Source: SAR202 cluster bacterium
Lineage (GTDB): Bacteria; Chloroflexota; Dehalococcoidia; Lucifugimonadales; VGZR01
DNA length: 64,000 nucleotides
Reading direction: 5' to 3'
Assembly: GCA_016872515.1 (NCBI GenBank)
Contig: VGZR01000003.1
Location: forward strand, 55,250-119,249
The position numbers and the translations under genes are program-made. The notes under the pieces are model-generated. The model was given only the letters and a program-made list of their open reading frames with translations. It was not told the origin of the DNA and searched no databases. Shown here in pieces: positions 8,638 through 17,604 of this stretch (position 1 is the first letter of the stretch; every line of letters starts with the position of its first letter).

Positions 8638-9570
8638 CTATCGCGCGCCCCAGCCGCCGTCCATGAGGAGGGCGTGGCCGTTGACGTAGGAGGCGGCATC
8701 GGAGCAGAGCCAGGCGGCCGCCTCGGCGACCTCCTCCGGCGTGGCGATACGGCCCGCGGGGTGCATGTCGCCGATGACCTGGTCGGCCTCGGCTTGGGGC
8801 TTAGTCAGGCCGTACAGCCGGTAGTGCATGGGCGTCCTGATGCTGCCGGGGCAGACGGAGTTGATGCGGATGCCCTTATCCGCGTACTCCAGTGCCGCCG
8901 ACTTCGTGAGGCCGACGACGGCGTGACGCGTGGCGACGTACGCGGGCAGGCCCGCGCCGCCAAAAATGCCGTTCCCCGAAGACATGTTCACGATGGCATA
9001 GCCTGTTGTGTGCTCTGATGGTGATGGACGGGGGGACCGAGATACTTCCTCCCCATTGAGGGGGGAGGATTGAGGTGGGGGTGAAGTCTCACCCCCATCC
9101 TTCACCTTCCCCCCTCGAGGGGGAAGGGAGTAGGTGCCCTCCACACGGCCTAGCGCCACCAGAGGGCTGCCTTGCTTGAGCATCTGGGCTATCTCGTACT
9201 TCAGGCAGAGCCAGACGCCCTTGAGGTTCACGGCCATCGTCTGGTTCCAGTTCTCGAACGCGCACTCGGCGGTGCGGCCCACCACGCCCTCGATGCCCGC
9301 GTTGTTGAAGGCGTAGTCCAGCCGCCCGAACCGGGCCACTGCCGCCTCCACCATCGCCCGCACCTGTGCCGCGTCGGACACGTCGGCCTGGACGAAGATG
9401 GCCTCACCGCCAGCCTCGCAGACGGCCTGGGCGGCAGCCTCGCCCTCCTTGACCCGCCGCGCCGCCAGCACGACTTTGGCACCACGTTTGGCGAACACCA
9501 GGCCGACCGCGGCCCCGACGCCGGAGCTGCCGCCCGTGATGAGCGCCACCTTGCCCTCCATGTCCTTCAT
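8638..9570 (-). CDS. SDR-family oxidoreductase carrying an in-frame palindromic repeat insertion
   Basis: Rossmann-fold short-chain dehydrogenase. It shows TGGSSGVGAAVG (residues 12-23), NNAG (89-92), VNMSS (194-198) and a C-terminal NGHALLMDGGW. Without the insertion the length would be about 255, the family norm; here it is 310. The extra residues, about 136-190, sit between the helix ending MLKQG and the strand AIVNMSS. They are encoded by repeat element R1 (9046-9131) plus flanks, and read as a Pro/Gly/Ser-rich loop. The catalytic YxxxK is Y211-V-A-T-R215, so the conserved lysine is replaced by arginine (CGT). The gene may therefore be impaired or decaying, yet the frame is intact. Substrate unknown. 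Confidence 0.85.
   Translation of the reverse strand: MKDMEGKVALITGGSSGVGAAVGLVFAKRGAKVVLAARRVKEGEAAAQAVCEAGGEAIFVQADVSDAAQVRAMVEAAVARFGRLDYAFNNAGIEGVVGRTAECAFENWNQTMAVNLKGVWLCLKYEIAQMLKQGSPLVALGRVEGTYSLPPRGGKVKDGGETSPPPQSSPLNGEEVSRSPRPSPSEHTTGYAIVNMSSGNGIFGGAGLPAYVATRHAVVGLTKSAALEYADKGIRINSVCPGSIRTPMHYRLYGLTKPQAEADQVIGDMHPAGRIATPEEVAEAAAWLCSDAASYVNGHALLMDGGWGAR
9046..9131 (+). repeat. R1 palindromic element, copy a (inside the SDR gene)
   Basis: The left hairpin TCCTCCCC / GGGGAGGA is followed by TTGAGGTGGGGGTGA. An inner inverted repeat pairs GGGGGTGA with TCACCCCC. The right hairpin is CTTCCCCC-TCGA-GGGGGAAG. The same order occurs in copies at 20766, 55465 and 60638, and inverted at 9640. 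Here the element is translated on the minus strand as a Pro/Gly/Ser-rich segment. Confidence 0.85.
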
Positions 9571-9639
9571 GGCAGAGAAAGCGTACAGCGTCCGGGGGTC
9601 ACGGTCTAGGGTTCGGTGAGGTGGGGACTGGACGGTAAC

Positions 9640-9747
9640 TCCCTTCCCCCTCTGAGGGGGGAAGGCGCAGGATGGGGGTGATATGTGGCTCCCGAGGGGT
9701 GCTGTACCCCCACCTCAGTCCTCCCTCCCCCTCAAAGGGGTGGAAGA
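9640..9747 (-). repeat. R1 palindromic element, copy e (intergenic, inverted)
   Basis: Same bipartite structure as the other R1 copies but in the opposite orientation: ACTCCCTTCCCCC / GGGGGGAAGG, then GGATGGGGGTGAT, a spacer, ACCCCCACCTCAGTC, and a second imperfect hairpin CCCTCCCCCTC / GGGGTGG. It fills much of the 300-base gap between the SDR gene and the first phosphotriesterase-family gene. No other gene or RNA is evident in that gap. Confidence 0.8.
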
Positions 9748-9871
9748 AAGATGCCCACGCCCCGTCCCGACCGCCTACGCCACGTCGCGCCGTTGACTCA
9801 CCTATGGGCCGTTGTTACACTCCGGAACGCCGCTCCGGTGACGTCGGGGCGAGTCTTGTTTTCGGGAGGGC

Positions 9872-10975
9872 ATGATGCCCCCATCGGACATGGCCGGGAA
9901 GGTACAGACCGTCCTCGGCCCCATCGAGCCGCAATCGCTCGGTGTCACCATGACCCACGAGCACCTGCTCATAGACCTGATGAGCTACTTCACCATGCCG
10001 GAAGAGGCCAGCACGCGCTGGTACGCTGACCGGCCCATCACCATGGACATCCTGGGCAAGATAGGGCAGGTCTGGTACATCAACAAAGCCAACCTCCAGC
10101 AGTACGACCTCTCGTTCGCCATCGAGGAGGTGCTGCAGTACAAGTATGCGGGCGGCAATGCCATCGTGGACACCACCAGCGTTGGCCTGGCCCGCGACCC
10201 CCTAGCCCTGGCCCGCATCGCCCGCGCCACTGGCCTCAACGTCGTCATGGGCGGCAGCTACTACATCCCCATCTCTTATCCCGCGGGGATGGAGAAGAAG
10301 ACCGAGACACAGATCGCGGACGAGATTATCAGCGACATCACCGTGGGCGTCGGCGACACGGGTGTGAAGACCGGCGTCATCGGCGAGGTGGGCTGCATGT
10401 ACCCTCTGAGCGAGACCGAGAAGCGCGTCCTGCGCGGCTCCGCCTACGCCTCCATCGAGACCGGCTGCCCCATCACCATCCACCCCGGCTTCCACAACGA
10501 CTCGCCTCACGAGATCCTCGAGGTCCTCACGGAGGCGGGCGCCGACCCGAAGAACATCATCATGGGCCACATCGGCCCGACCGTGCGCGACCTCGCCATC
10601 CTCAAGGACCTAGCCCAGAGCGGCTGCTACATCCAGCACGACCTGTTCGGCTTCGAACTCAGCGACCTGGAGTACATGGGCGAAGTGGGCGTGTCCATCA
10701 GCGACGTGCAGCGCATGGAGCGGCTGGAGTTCCTGATAGACGGCGGCTTCCTCGGCCAGCTCCTGGTGGGCCAGGACGTTTGCCAGCTGTGGCAGTACCG
10801 GCGCTACGGCGGCAAGGGGTACGCGCACATCCTCGAGAACATCGTCCCCCGGATGCGCAAGCGCGGCTTCACCGAGCAGCAGGTCCACGCCATCCTCGTG
10901 GACAACCCCGCCCGCGCTCTCGCCTTCAAGCCCGCGAAGGCCACCAGGAAGTCCGCGAAAGGCCGGAAAGGGTAG
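9872..10975 (+). CDS. Phosphotriesterase-family (PHP/PLL-like) metal hydrolase, paralogue 1
   Basis: 367-residue amidohydrolase-superfamily protein. Binuclear metal ligands are visible: the H-x-H pair in MTHEHLL, histidines in ITIHPG and IMGHIG, and the aspartate in VGQDVC. The bridging residue is glutamate in GVIGEVG, as in E. coli PHP, rather than the carbamylated lysine of true phosphotriesterases. Substrates are therefore more likely lactones or small esters. GGGAGGG precedes two adjacent ATGs (9872, 9875). A Lys/Arg-rich tail of about 15 residues ends the protein. Two related genes lie at 23605 and 25654 on the other strand, sharing the GKVQTVLGPIE opening and the ILENIVPRMRKRGFT segment near the C-terminus. 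Confidence 0.88.
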   Translation: MMPPSDMAGKVQTVLGPIEPQSLGVTMTHEHLLIDLMSYFTMPEEASTRWYADRPITMDILGKIGQVWYINKANLQQYDLSFAIEEVLQYKYAGGNAIVDTTSVGLARDPLALARIARATGLNVVMGGSYYIPISYPAGMEKKTETQIADEIISDITVGVGDTGVKTGVIGEVGCMYPLSETEKRVLRGSAYASIETGCPITIHPGFHNDSPHEILEVLTEAGADPKNIIMGHIGPTVRDLAILKDLAQSGCYIQHDLFGFELSDLEYMGEVGVSISDVQRMERLEFLIDGGFLGQLLVGQDVCQLWQYRRYGGKGYAHILENIVPRMRKRGFTEQQVHAILVDNPARALAFKPAKATRKSAKGRKG

Positions 10976-10981
10976 GGGACG

Positions 10982-11050
10982 GCGACCCCTTGCCCCATCG
11001 GGGAGAGGGCCTTGGAGCCAACCCAGTTGCACCAAGGGGTGAGGGTGGAG
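10982..11050 (-). repeat. R2 hairpin repeat, copy e (degenerate, inverted)
   Basis: On the minus strand it reads CCCTCACCCC-TTGG, spacer, CCAAGG-CCCTCTCCCC-GATGGGG. This is the R2 plan of CCTCACCC, an inner inverted repeat, then CCTCTCCC. It lies between the first phosphotriesterase-family gene and tRNA-Thr and may act in mRNA 3' end formation; that is inference. Confidence 0.55.
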
Positions 11051-11086
11051 CACCGTCAACCTGACGTGCTAGGATAGTGTCTGCGA

Positions 11087-11161
11087 GCCAACGTAGCTCA
11101 GTGGTAGAGCAGCGGTTTCGTAAACCGCAGGTCGTGGGTTCAAATCCCCCCGTTGGCTCCA
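11087..11161 (+). tRNA. tRNA-Thr (anticodon CGT)
   Basis: Cloverleaf is complete. The acceptor stem pairs GCCAACG with CGTTGGC, the D-arm is GCTCAGTGGTAGAGC, and the anticodon stem GCGGT / ACCGC encloses loop TTCGTAA with anticodon CGT (reads ACG, Thr). The T-arm has GTGGG-TTCAAAT-CCCCC with one mismatch. Discriminator T is followed by an encoded CCA ending at 11161. Confidence 0.95.
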
Positions 11162-11191
11162 CGTTTTTCAAACGAGGCCACGCAGCCGTCG

Positions 11192-11497
11192 CTAGCCCTG
11201 GTACCGCTGGGCGATGTACCTATCGTCCAGCTTCCACCACTCCTCGAACAGCAGGACCGAGATCACGTAGTGGATGCCCAGCCCGATGCCCCAGAACACG
11301 AGGGGCATAATGAACCACAGTGTCCCATCGTCCTTGATGAAATAGACCAACGCGTTCCAGGCGCCTAGGAAGGCGTTGCCAAGGAGATACGCGAGGGCAT
11401 GGAAAAGAAACGTCTTCCGCGCGCGGTACCGGCGGAGATCTTTCTTGGTGGCTATGTACGCCGCCAGCTTCTTGATGGTCTCATCGTCCAGCGGCAT
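11192..11497 (-). CDS. 2TM domain-containing small membrane protein
   Basis: 101-residue protein with a charged N-terminal helix (KKLAAYIATKKDLRRYRARK) and two membrane spans (HALAYLLGNAFLGAWNALVYF and LWFIMPLVFWGIGLGIHYVI). A short tail follows containing EEWWKLDDRYIAQRYQG. The spacing and the RY/EEW-type ends match the 2TM family (PF13239), found alone or on LytTR-like regulators. No partner gene is adjacent: it lies between tRNA-Thr and the glutamine synthetase-like gene on the opposite strand. Function unknown. The 170 bases upstream of it, before 11675, hold no further gene. Confidence 0.72.
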   Translation of the reverse strand: MPLDDETIKKLAAYIATKKDLRRYRARKTFLFHALAYLLGNAFLGAWNALVYFIKDDGTLWFIMPLVFWGIGLGIHYVISVLLFEEWWKLDDRYIAQRYQG

Positions 11498-11674
11498 GGA
11501 AGTTATTTTCGCATAGCCGTGTAGGCAGTTCTATCACGCCAGGTCGCCTCGTGCGCTTGAACGAATGCCGTTGGTACGCACTGCCGTGCTTGCCATGCGG
11601 CAGCTTGGGTGGCAGAATATGGCTCGCCTGAAAGGCTTAGCGCGTAGTCCGTAGCCCAGGAGGCAGCCCGTTTG

Positions 11675-13027
11675 ATGACCAAGGACGAGGTGGTGAAGAA
11701 GGCGAAGGAGCAGGGGGTCAAGCTCGTCTTTTTCCTCTACTGCGACAACGCCAACCTCATCCGCGGCAAGGCCGTCAACGCCACGCGGCTGGCGGGCCGC
11801 CTGGAGTCGGGCGTCGGCCTCACCGTTGCCCAGCAGGCCGCCGCCGACATGGAGGTCATGGCCAAGATCCCTGGCATGAGCGCCGCGGGCGAGGCCCGCA
11901 TCATGCCCGACCCATCCACCTACGTCCAGATGCCCTGGGCGCCCTCGCGCGGGATGGTCATCGGCGACCTCGCGCAGCTCGACGGCACCGAGTGGGCCTG
12001 CCCGCGCACGTTTCTCAAGCGCATGGTGGCCAGGGCCGAGCAGGCCGGGCTGCGCATCATGATCGGCCTGGAGCCCGAGTGGTACGTGGCCCGGCTGGAG
12101 GACGGCAAGTACGTTCCCCTGGAGCACAGCCAGTCCTTCCACATGCTGGGCACCAACTTCTACATCCCCTTCATCGACGAGGTCATTGCCACGCTGGAGC
12201 AGATGGGGATGCAGGTCGAGACCTACTACACCGAGACGGGGCCGGGCCATCAGGAGATCGCGCTGCGCTACGGCGATGCCTTGCGGTCAGCGGACAACCA
12301 CGTGTACTACCGCGAGGCGGTGCGCGGGGTGGCGCTCAAGCATGGCCTGTATGCCTCGTTCACGCCCAAGCCATTCCCCGCCGAGGCGGGCGCGGGTTGC
12401 CACGTCCACCTCAGCGCGTGGGACAAAAAGGGCGAGCGCAACCTCTTCTACGCCTCCAAGAAACAGTACGCTTTGAGCGAGGTCGGCTGGCAGTTCCTGG
12501 CGGGCGTCATGGAGCACCTGCCCGGCCTCATGGCCCTGACCTGCCCCAGCGTCAACAGCTATCGCCGTATCGGCCTCGGCTCGTGGGCGGGCTCCCACCT
12601 TTGCTACGGCCCCGATAATCGCGCGGCCGCCATCCGCATCCCGTCAACCTACCGTGGGAACGAGATGGGCAGCGCCAACATCGAGGTCAAGGTCACCGAC
12701 AATAGCTCCAACCCCTACCTCGCCATCGGCGGCATCATCGCAGCGGGCCTGGACGGCATCGCGCGCGGGCTGAACCCCAAGCCGGGACAGAACCTCGACG
12801 CCGACCCGATGGACGTGCCCGAAGCTGAGTTGGCGCGCCGGGGCATCGTCCGCCTGCCGATGGACGTGGCCGAAGCTGTCGAGGAGCTGGAGAAGGACAC
12901 GTTCCTCACCGATGCCATGGGTCCGCTGCTCGCCGACTCCTACATCGCCGTGCGCAAGGCCGAGTGGGAGCACTTCGCTAAGCGCGACGATGCCTTCGAA
13001 CTCGAGCGCCACTTCTATAAGTATTAA
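11675..13027 (+). CDS. Glutamine synthetase-family protein (gamma-glutamyl ligase type)
   Basis: About 450 residues with an N-terminal beta-Grasp region and the C-terminal catalytic barrel. Metal and substrate motifs are visible: GLEPEWY (glutamates), TETGPGHQEIAL, GAGCHVHLS (GAGxHxH), and CPSVNSYRRIG with NRAAAIRIP for glutamate/ATP contacts. No adenylylation-site tyrosine motif of the classical GlnA-I-beta type is seen. Together with distant similarity to nodulin/FluG-type enzymes, this suggests gamma-glutamylation of an amine rather than ammonia assimilation. AGGAGG lies 12 bases before the ATG at 11675, and a TTG directly precedes it at 11672. Acetyl-CoA synthetase follows on the same strand after 200 bases. 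A FluG-like amidohydrolase and a gamma-glutamyltransferase lie 3-6 kb away on the other strand. Confidence 0.85.
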   Translation: MTKDEVVKKAKEQGVKLVFFLYCDNANLIRGKAVNATRLAGRLESGVGLTVAQQAAADMEVMAKIPGMSAAGEARIMPDPSTYVQMPWAPSRGMVIGDLAQLDGTEWACPRTFLKRMVARAEQAGLRIMIGLEPEWYVARLEDGKYVPLEHSQSFHMLGTNFYIPFIDEVIATLEQMGMQVETYYTETGPGHQEIALRYGDALRSADNHVYYREAVRGVALKHGLYASFTPKPFPAEAGAGCHVHLSAWDKKGERNLFYASKKQYALSEVGWQFLAGVMEHLPGLMALTCPSVNSYRRIGLGSWAGSHLCYGPDNRAAAIRIPSTYRGNEMGSANIEVKVTDNSSNPYLAIGGIIAAGLDGIARGLNPKPGQNLDADPMDVPEAELARRGIVRLPMDVAEAVEELEKDTFLTDAMGPLLADSYIAVRKAEWEHFAKRDDAFELERHFYKY

Positions 13028-13226
13028 CAGCATCAGGAGTTATGTCCGATAAGTTGGGTTACTCCTATCCGAGTCTGTACACTACTTGGGAACAGCGGAT
13101 ACCCTGGCATAGGCGCTCTTGGGGATAACTTTGGGTCCAGGGCCACGCCCTGGCTTTGGTAAACTCTTTGCTGGCGTCGTAGAATCTACCCGCTATTTTC
13201 TTGCGCGACCAAACCAAGGAGGAATC

Positions 13227-15206
13227 ATGACCACGCAGACTCAAGATACCTCGCTTCTTGAAAGCCTCGAAAAAGAGCGGCGCAAGTTCCCTCCGCCACC
13301 AGAGTTCAAGAAGAAGGCCTTGGTCAAGAGTAAGGCCGTCTATAAAGAGGCGGACTCGGACTACGAGGCGTTCTGGGCTAAGTACGCCGAGACCGAGTTG
13401 CACTGGTTCAAGAAATGGGACAAGGCCCTCGAGTGGAATGCGCCCTGGGCCAAGTGGTTCGTCGGCGGGCAGATCAACATCTCGTACAACTGTGTGGACC
13501 GCCATACCACGACCTGGCGCCGCACCAAGGCCGCCATCGTCTGGGAGGGTGAGCCGGGTGACTCGCGTACCTTCACCTACCAAGACCTCCACCGCGAGGT
13601 CCAGCTCTTCGCCAACGCCCTGAAGGACCTGGGTGTCCAAAAGGGCGACCGCGTCACCCTCTACACAGGCATGGTGCCAGAGTTGCCCATCGCCATGCTG
13701 GCTTGCGCCCGCATCGGCGCCGTGCACAGCGTCGTGTTCGGCGGCTTCACCGTCGAGGCCCTGCGCGACCGCATCAATGACTCCCAGGCCAAGGTGGTCA
13801 TCACCCAGGACGGCGGCTGGCGGCGAGGCAGCATCGTCCCGCTCAAGCAGTTCGCGGACCAAGCCGTCCAGGGGTGCCCGACGGTGGAGAAGGTCGTGGT
13901 GGTGCGACGCGCCGGCGAGAAGGCGCCGGTCACCATGCAGGCCGGACGCGACTTCTGGTGGCACGAGTTGACCGCAAAGGCGTCGCCCGTTTGCCCGGCG
14001 GAGCCGCTGGACAGCGAGCACCCGCTGTACATCCTGTACACATCCGGCACGACCGGCAAGCCCAAAGGCATCTTGCACACCACCGGCGGTTACCTCTTGG
14101 GCGCGCACATGACCGCCAAATGGGTCTTCGACATCAAGGACGAGGACTACTACTGGTGCACCGCCGACATCGGCTGGGTCACCGGCCACAGTTACATCGT
14201 GTATGGGCCGCTGTCCAACGGCGCCACGTCCGTCATGTACGAGGGCGCGCCCGATTTCCCTGAGAAGGACCGCTTTTGGGCCATCGTCGAGAAGTACCGC
14301 GTCAACACTTGCTATACCTCGCCCACCTTCATCCGCACCTGCATGAAGTGGGGCAAGGAGTACCCCAACCGTCGCGACCTCAGCAGCCTGCGACTGCTGG
14401 GCACCGTCGGCGAGCCCATCAACCCCGAGGCGTGGATCTGGTACAACGAGACCATCGGCAAGGGGCGCTGCCCCATCGTGGACACCTGGTGGCAGACCGA
14501 GACCGGCTCTATCCTCATCACACCGCTGCCCGGCGCAGTAACGACGAAGCCAGGCTCGGCGACCATCCCGTTCCCCGGCATCGCCGCCGAGATCGTGGAC
14601 GAGCAGGGCAAACCCGTGCCGCCCAACACCGGCGGCTACCTGGTGGTGTCGCGGCCTTGGCCCTCGATGCTGCGTTCTATCTGGGGCGACCCAGACCGGT
14701 ACGTGAAGCAGTACTGGTCGCGCTTCCCGGGCCGCTACTTCACCGGCGACGGCGCCCGCCGCGACAAGGACGGCTACTTCTGGATCACCGGCCGCGTGGA
14801 CGACGTCGTGAAGGTCGCCGGGCACCGCCTGTCCAATATCGAGATCGAGAGCGCGCTGGTGGCCCATCCGGCGGTGGCCGAGGCGGCTACGGTCGGCCGC
14901 GACGACGCGGTGAAAGGCCAGGCCATCGCCGCCTTCGTCGTCCTCAAGTCTGGCAACAACCCCAGTGAGCCGCTCAAGCAACAACTGAAGCAGTGGATCG
15001 GCCAGAAGATCGGCCCCATCGCCAGGCCCGACGATATCTTCTTCTCCGCCGACCTGCCCAAGACCCGGTCCGCCAAGATCATGCGCCGGCTACTCCGCGA
15101 CATCGCCGAAGGCCGCGTTCTGGGGGACACCACCACCCTCAGCGACCCGAAGGTGATGGAGGACATCAGGCAGTCCTACATCGCCGAGGGCAAAGAAGAG
15201 GCATAA
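13227..15206 (+). CDS. acs: Acetate--CoA ligase (acetyl-CoA synthetase)
   Basis: 659-residue AMP-forming ligase converting acetate (possibly propionate) plus ATP and CoA to acyl-CoA. The order of motifs is complete: N-terminal ACAS domain with [17 protein letters not shown], the P-loop [20 protein letters not shown], the hinge [20 protein letters not shown], and the C-terminal lysine segment [12 protein letters not shown] with K617, the usual acetylation target. Length is typical. AAGGAGG lies just before ATG 13227; the frame extends further upstream without family similarity. The 200 bases before it carry no gene. A hairpin after the stop may end the transcript. Confidence 0.95.
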   Translation: MTTQTQDTSLLESLEKERRKFPPPPEFKKKALVKSKAVYKEADSDYEAFWAKYAETELHWFKKWDKALEWNAPWAKWFVGGQINISYNCVDRHTTTWRRTKAAIVWEGEPGDSRTFTYQDLHREVQLFANALKDLGVQKGDRVTLYTGMVPELPIAMLACARIGAVHSVVFGGFTVEALRDRINDSQAKVVITQDGGWRRGSIVPLKQFADQAVQGCPTVEKVVVVRRAGEKAPVTMQAGRDFWWHELTAKASPVCPAEPLDSEHPLYILYTSGTTGKPKGILHTTGGYLLGAHMTAKWVFDIKDEDYYWCTADIGWVTGHSYIVYGPLSNGATSVMYEGAPDFPEKDRFWAIVEKYRVNTCYTSPTFIRTCMKWGKEYPNRRDLSSLRLLGTVGEPINPEAWIWYNETIGKGRCPIVDTWWQTETGSILITPLPGAVTTKPGSATIPFPGIAAEIVDEQGKPVPPNTGGYLVVSRPWPSMLRSIWGDPDRYVKQYWSRFPGRYFTGDGARRDKDGYFWITGRVDDVVKVAGHRLSNIEIESALVAHPAVAEAATVGRDDAVKGQAIAAFVVLKSGNNPSEPLKQQLKQWIGQKIGPIARPDDIFFSADLPKTRSAKIMRRLLRDIAEGRVLGDTTTLSDPKVMEDIRQSYIAEGKEEA

Positions 15207-15230
15207 GAAAAACGACTTCTGCAGCGGTGT

Positions 15231-15266
15231 CATGGGGCCTGCCAGACGGCTGGCCCCATGTGTTTC
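15231..15266 (+). terminator. Putative terminator hairpin after acs
   Basis: Nine-base stem CATGGGGCC / GGCCCCATG with a 12-base loop, followed by TGTTT. It lies 24 bases after the acs stop and before the convergent methyltransferase pseudogene. The T-tract is short, so efficiency is uncertain. Confidence 0.5.
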
Positions 15267-15278
15267 CGAGAGGTCATG

Positions 15279-15935
15279 TCAGTCATCCGTCGCAGTTAGG
15301 CAGACAAAGCCCGCTTCTGGAGTGTAACCCTCGGTAGCCCGCTCTTGTGCATACGACTCCAGTCCCGGCTTCTGAAAAAGTGTGGAGCGGTAGGAGACGT
15401 GCCGGAAACCGGCTCGCGTGAGCACATCCTCCACCGCCGCCTTTGAGTGGAAGGTGGCATGTCGATACATCGGATGGCCCTCGGCGCCGCGTCTGGCGTA
15501 ATCATCTGCCCACGGCGTGCCCTTCAGCAGCAGGCCGAGCACCAGTCCGCCGCCGGGTGTGAGGGCCCTGCGCGACTCTCAGACGACCTGCAAGGGGTCA
15601 TGTATAAAGCAGAGCGTGAACGTGATGAGGACTCCGCCGAACCGGGCGTCGCGAAATGGCAACGCCTCACCCGTTCCTGCCGCGACCTGGACGCCCCTGC
15701 CTCGTGTGATGGCCAGCGAACCACCCGACCTGTCCAAGCCGTACTCGATGCCGAGCGCCTGAGCGAACCGGCCTGAGCCTACGCCAATCTCCAGGTAAGG
15801 CCTGGGGAAGCGAGCAAGCATCGGGCGCAGACAAGCCACCTCTGTCGCCAGCAACGCCTTGCCCTTCGGGCTGTTGTACCAGGCCTCGTACTGCTCCACA
15901 TACTCGTCGAAGGTTGCACGGCTGACAGTACCCAT
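15279..15935 (-). pseudogene. Class I SAM-dependent methyltransferase interrupted by an in-frame TGA
   Basis: From ATG 15935 the first 118 residues hold the SAM-binding motif I (YLEIGVGSGRFAQAL), an acidic motif II (YGLDRS), GEALPFRD and the motif IV region FTLCFIHDPLQVV. A TGA at 15579-15581 then interrupts. The same frame resumes with ESRRALTPGGGLVLGLLLKG, the expected post-motif sequence in this family, and runs to a normal stop at 15279. The family usually has Arg before E-S/A-R-R, so CGA to TGA is the simplest lesion. Selenocysteine or tryptophan decoding is not supported, because TGA is used as a normal stop elsewhere in the window. Likely a recently inactivated gene. Confidence 0.86.
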
Positions 15936-15993
15936 GGCTTGATTGTGCCACCGAGGAGACCAAGTAGAAGGGCTGTTGAAGTGCCCTCGTCCT

Positions 15994-17592
15994 CTAGTAC
16001 CCCACCGCGGCGCCGTCCCGCCGGGGGTCCGCGCCGCCGTGCAGCGCGCCGTCCTGGAGCGTGATGGCGTGGACGCCGCCGAAGACGTAGTTCATGTCGC
16101 CTTCAGGGCTTATCTCATATCCTCGCGCCTTCAGGTCCTGCTGCACCTTCTCGGAGATGCGGGTCTCCAAGCGGATAAGCTTGCCGCCCTGGTGGTGGAA
16201 CCGCGGCGCCGCGATGGCCGACTGCACGTCCATGCCGTGCTCCAGCACGTTCAGCGCCACCTGCAGCACGGCGGTGATGATGCGCGGCCCGGCTGCGCTG
16301 CCCAGCACCAGCACCGGCTCGCCGTCCTTGAAGAAGATGGTCGGGCTCATGCTGCTCTTGGGCCGCTTGCCCGGCTGGATGGAGTTGATGCGCCGTGGCA
16401 CCGGGTCGAAGTCGTGCATGGTGTCGTTCAGGAACACGCCGGTGCCCGGCACCACGATGCCGCTTCCGAAGAAGCACTCCAGCGACTCGGTGAGCGCCAC
16501 CACATTGTGGTCCTTGTCCACCACGCTCAGGTGTGTGGTCTGCGAGCCGTCGCGCTTGGCGCCAGCCTTGGCGCTGCCGTACGCCTCCGACCGCAGTCCC
16601 TTGATGAAGGTGGCCGAGGTCAGCTTCCTTGCGTCCACTTCGGTGAAGTCGGGGTCGGCCACCAGCTCGCGGGCCTTATAGACCCGGCCCAGCGCCTTGG
16701 CCATCAGGTCTATCGTCTCCAGGCTGTTGTGGCCCTTAGTCTTGAGGTCGAGGCCCTCGAACAGTTTGAGGAGCTGTATCAGCGCGATACCGCCGGAACT
16801 TGGCGGCGGCATGGACACCAGCTTATAACCCTTGTACGACCCAACGACGGGCCTTCGCATCACCGGCTTGTACGCCACCAGGTCGTCTTTGCGCAGCGGA
16901 CCTCCGTTGGCCTTCATGTGCCGCTCCAGCGAGTCGGCCACGAACCCCTCGTAAAACTCGGCGGTGCCGTTCTTCGACACGCGCTCGATGGTCTCGCCCA
17001 ACTCCCCTTGCACCAGCCGCTCGCCTTCTGCGTAGGGTGTGCCGTTCGGCTTGAGCATGAGGCGGCCCGCCTCGGGTGTCGCGCGAAACTTGGCCAGCGC
17101 GTCGTCTATGTTCGTTTGGAAGATGCGGCCGAGCAGTGGCGTGACGGTGAACCCGTTCTTCGCGTGCCCGACGGCGGGCTGGGCCACCTCGGCGAGGGGC
17201 AGGTTGCCGAAGCGCTTCAAGGCCAGGGCCAGCCCCGCGAAGTCGCCCGGCACGCCCGGCGCCTTGACACCCATGCTGTTCTCGTTGCCGATGACCTCCC
17301 CGTTGGCATCCACTTTGAACATCGTGGCCGTCGCTCGCTTCGGCGCCGACTCGCGGTAGTCGATGATGTAGCTGCGGCGTGTCTTAGCGATGTAGATATG
17401 CATGAACCCGCCGCCGCCGACGCCGGAGAATGCAGGCGCCGTCACACCCAGCGCCAGCGCCGTCGCCACCGCCGCGTCCACCGCGTTCCCGCCCTTCTTC
17501 AACATCGCCAGGCCCGCCTCCGAGGCCAGCCTGCTCCCCGAGGTCACCATGCCCACTTCGGCGTGGGCGTCCCGTTTCCCGATCGCTGCCAC
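15994..17592 (-). CDS. Gamma-glutamyltransferase / gamma-glutamyl hydrolase family protein
   Basis: 532-residue Ntn-hydrolase. The large-subunit side has ASEAGLAMLKKGGNAVDAAV and GVGGGGFMHIY. The autocleavage and small-subunit start is in DGSQTTHLSVVDKDHNVVAL, where Thr of T-T-H-L-S becomes the nucleophile. Downstream are FFGSGIVVPGTGVFLNDTM and SMSPTIFF, both typical. No signal peptide is visible, so a cytoplasmic enzyme is likely. The start is GTG 17592 with GGGAGGAG upstream. It follows the amidohydrolase gene by 12 bases on the same strand, so they are probably co-transcribed. It would cleave gamma-glutamyl amides or glutathione-type compounds; the exact substrate is not evident. Confidence 0.9.
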   Translation of the reverse strand: MAAIGKRDAHAEVGMVTSGSRLASEAGLAMLKKGGNAVDAAVATALALGVTAPAFSGVGGGGFMHIYIAKTRRSYIIDYRESAPKRATATMFKVDANGEVIGNENSMGVKAPGVPGDFAGLALALKRFGNLPLAEVAQPAVGHAKNGFTVTPLLGRIFQTNIDDALAKFRATPEAGRLMLKPNGTPYAEGERLVQGELGETIERVSKNGTAEFYEGFVADSLERHMKANGGPLRKDDLVAYKPVMRRPVVGSYKGYKLVSMPPPSSGGIALIQLLKLFEGLDLKTKGHNSLETIDLMAKALGRVYKARELVADPDFTEVDARKLTSATFIKGLRSEAYGSAKAGAKRDGSQTTHLSVVDKDHNVVALTESLECFFGSGIVVPGTGVFLNDTMHDFDPVPRRINSIQPGKRPKSSMSPTIFFKDGEPVLVLGSAAGPRIITAVLQVALNVLEHGMDVQSAIAAPRFHHQGGKLIRLETRISEKVQQDLKARGYEISPEGDMNYVFGGVHAITLQDGALHGGADPRRDGAAVGY

Positions 17593-17604
17593 AGTCGCTC
17601 CTCC

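Noticed and set aside
13065..14984. 639-codon minus-strand frame opposite acs
   Set aside because: Antisense shadow; no recognisable domain. acs is complete on the plus strand.
15579..15581. Selenocysteine at the TGA in the methyltransferase
   Set aside because: The family has Arg here, no SECIS-like hairpin was noticed just downstream, and methyltransferases of this type do not use Sec.
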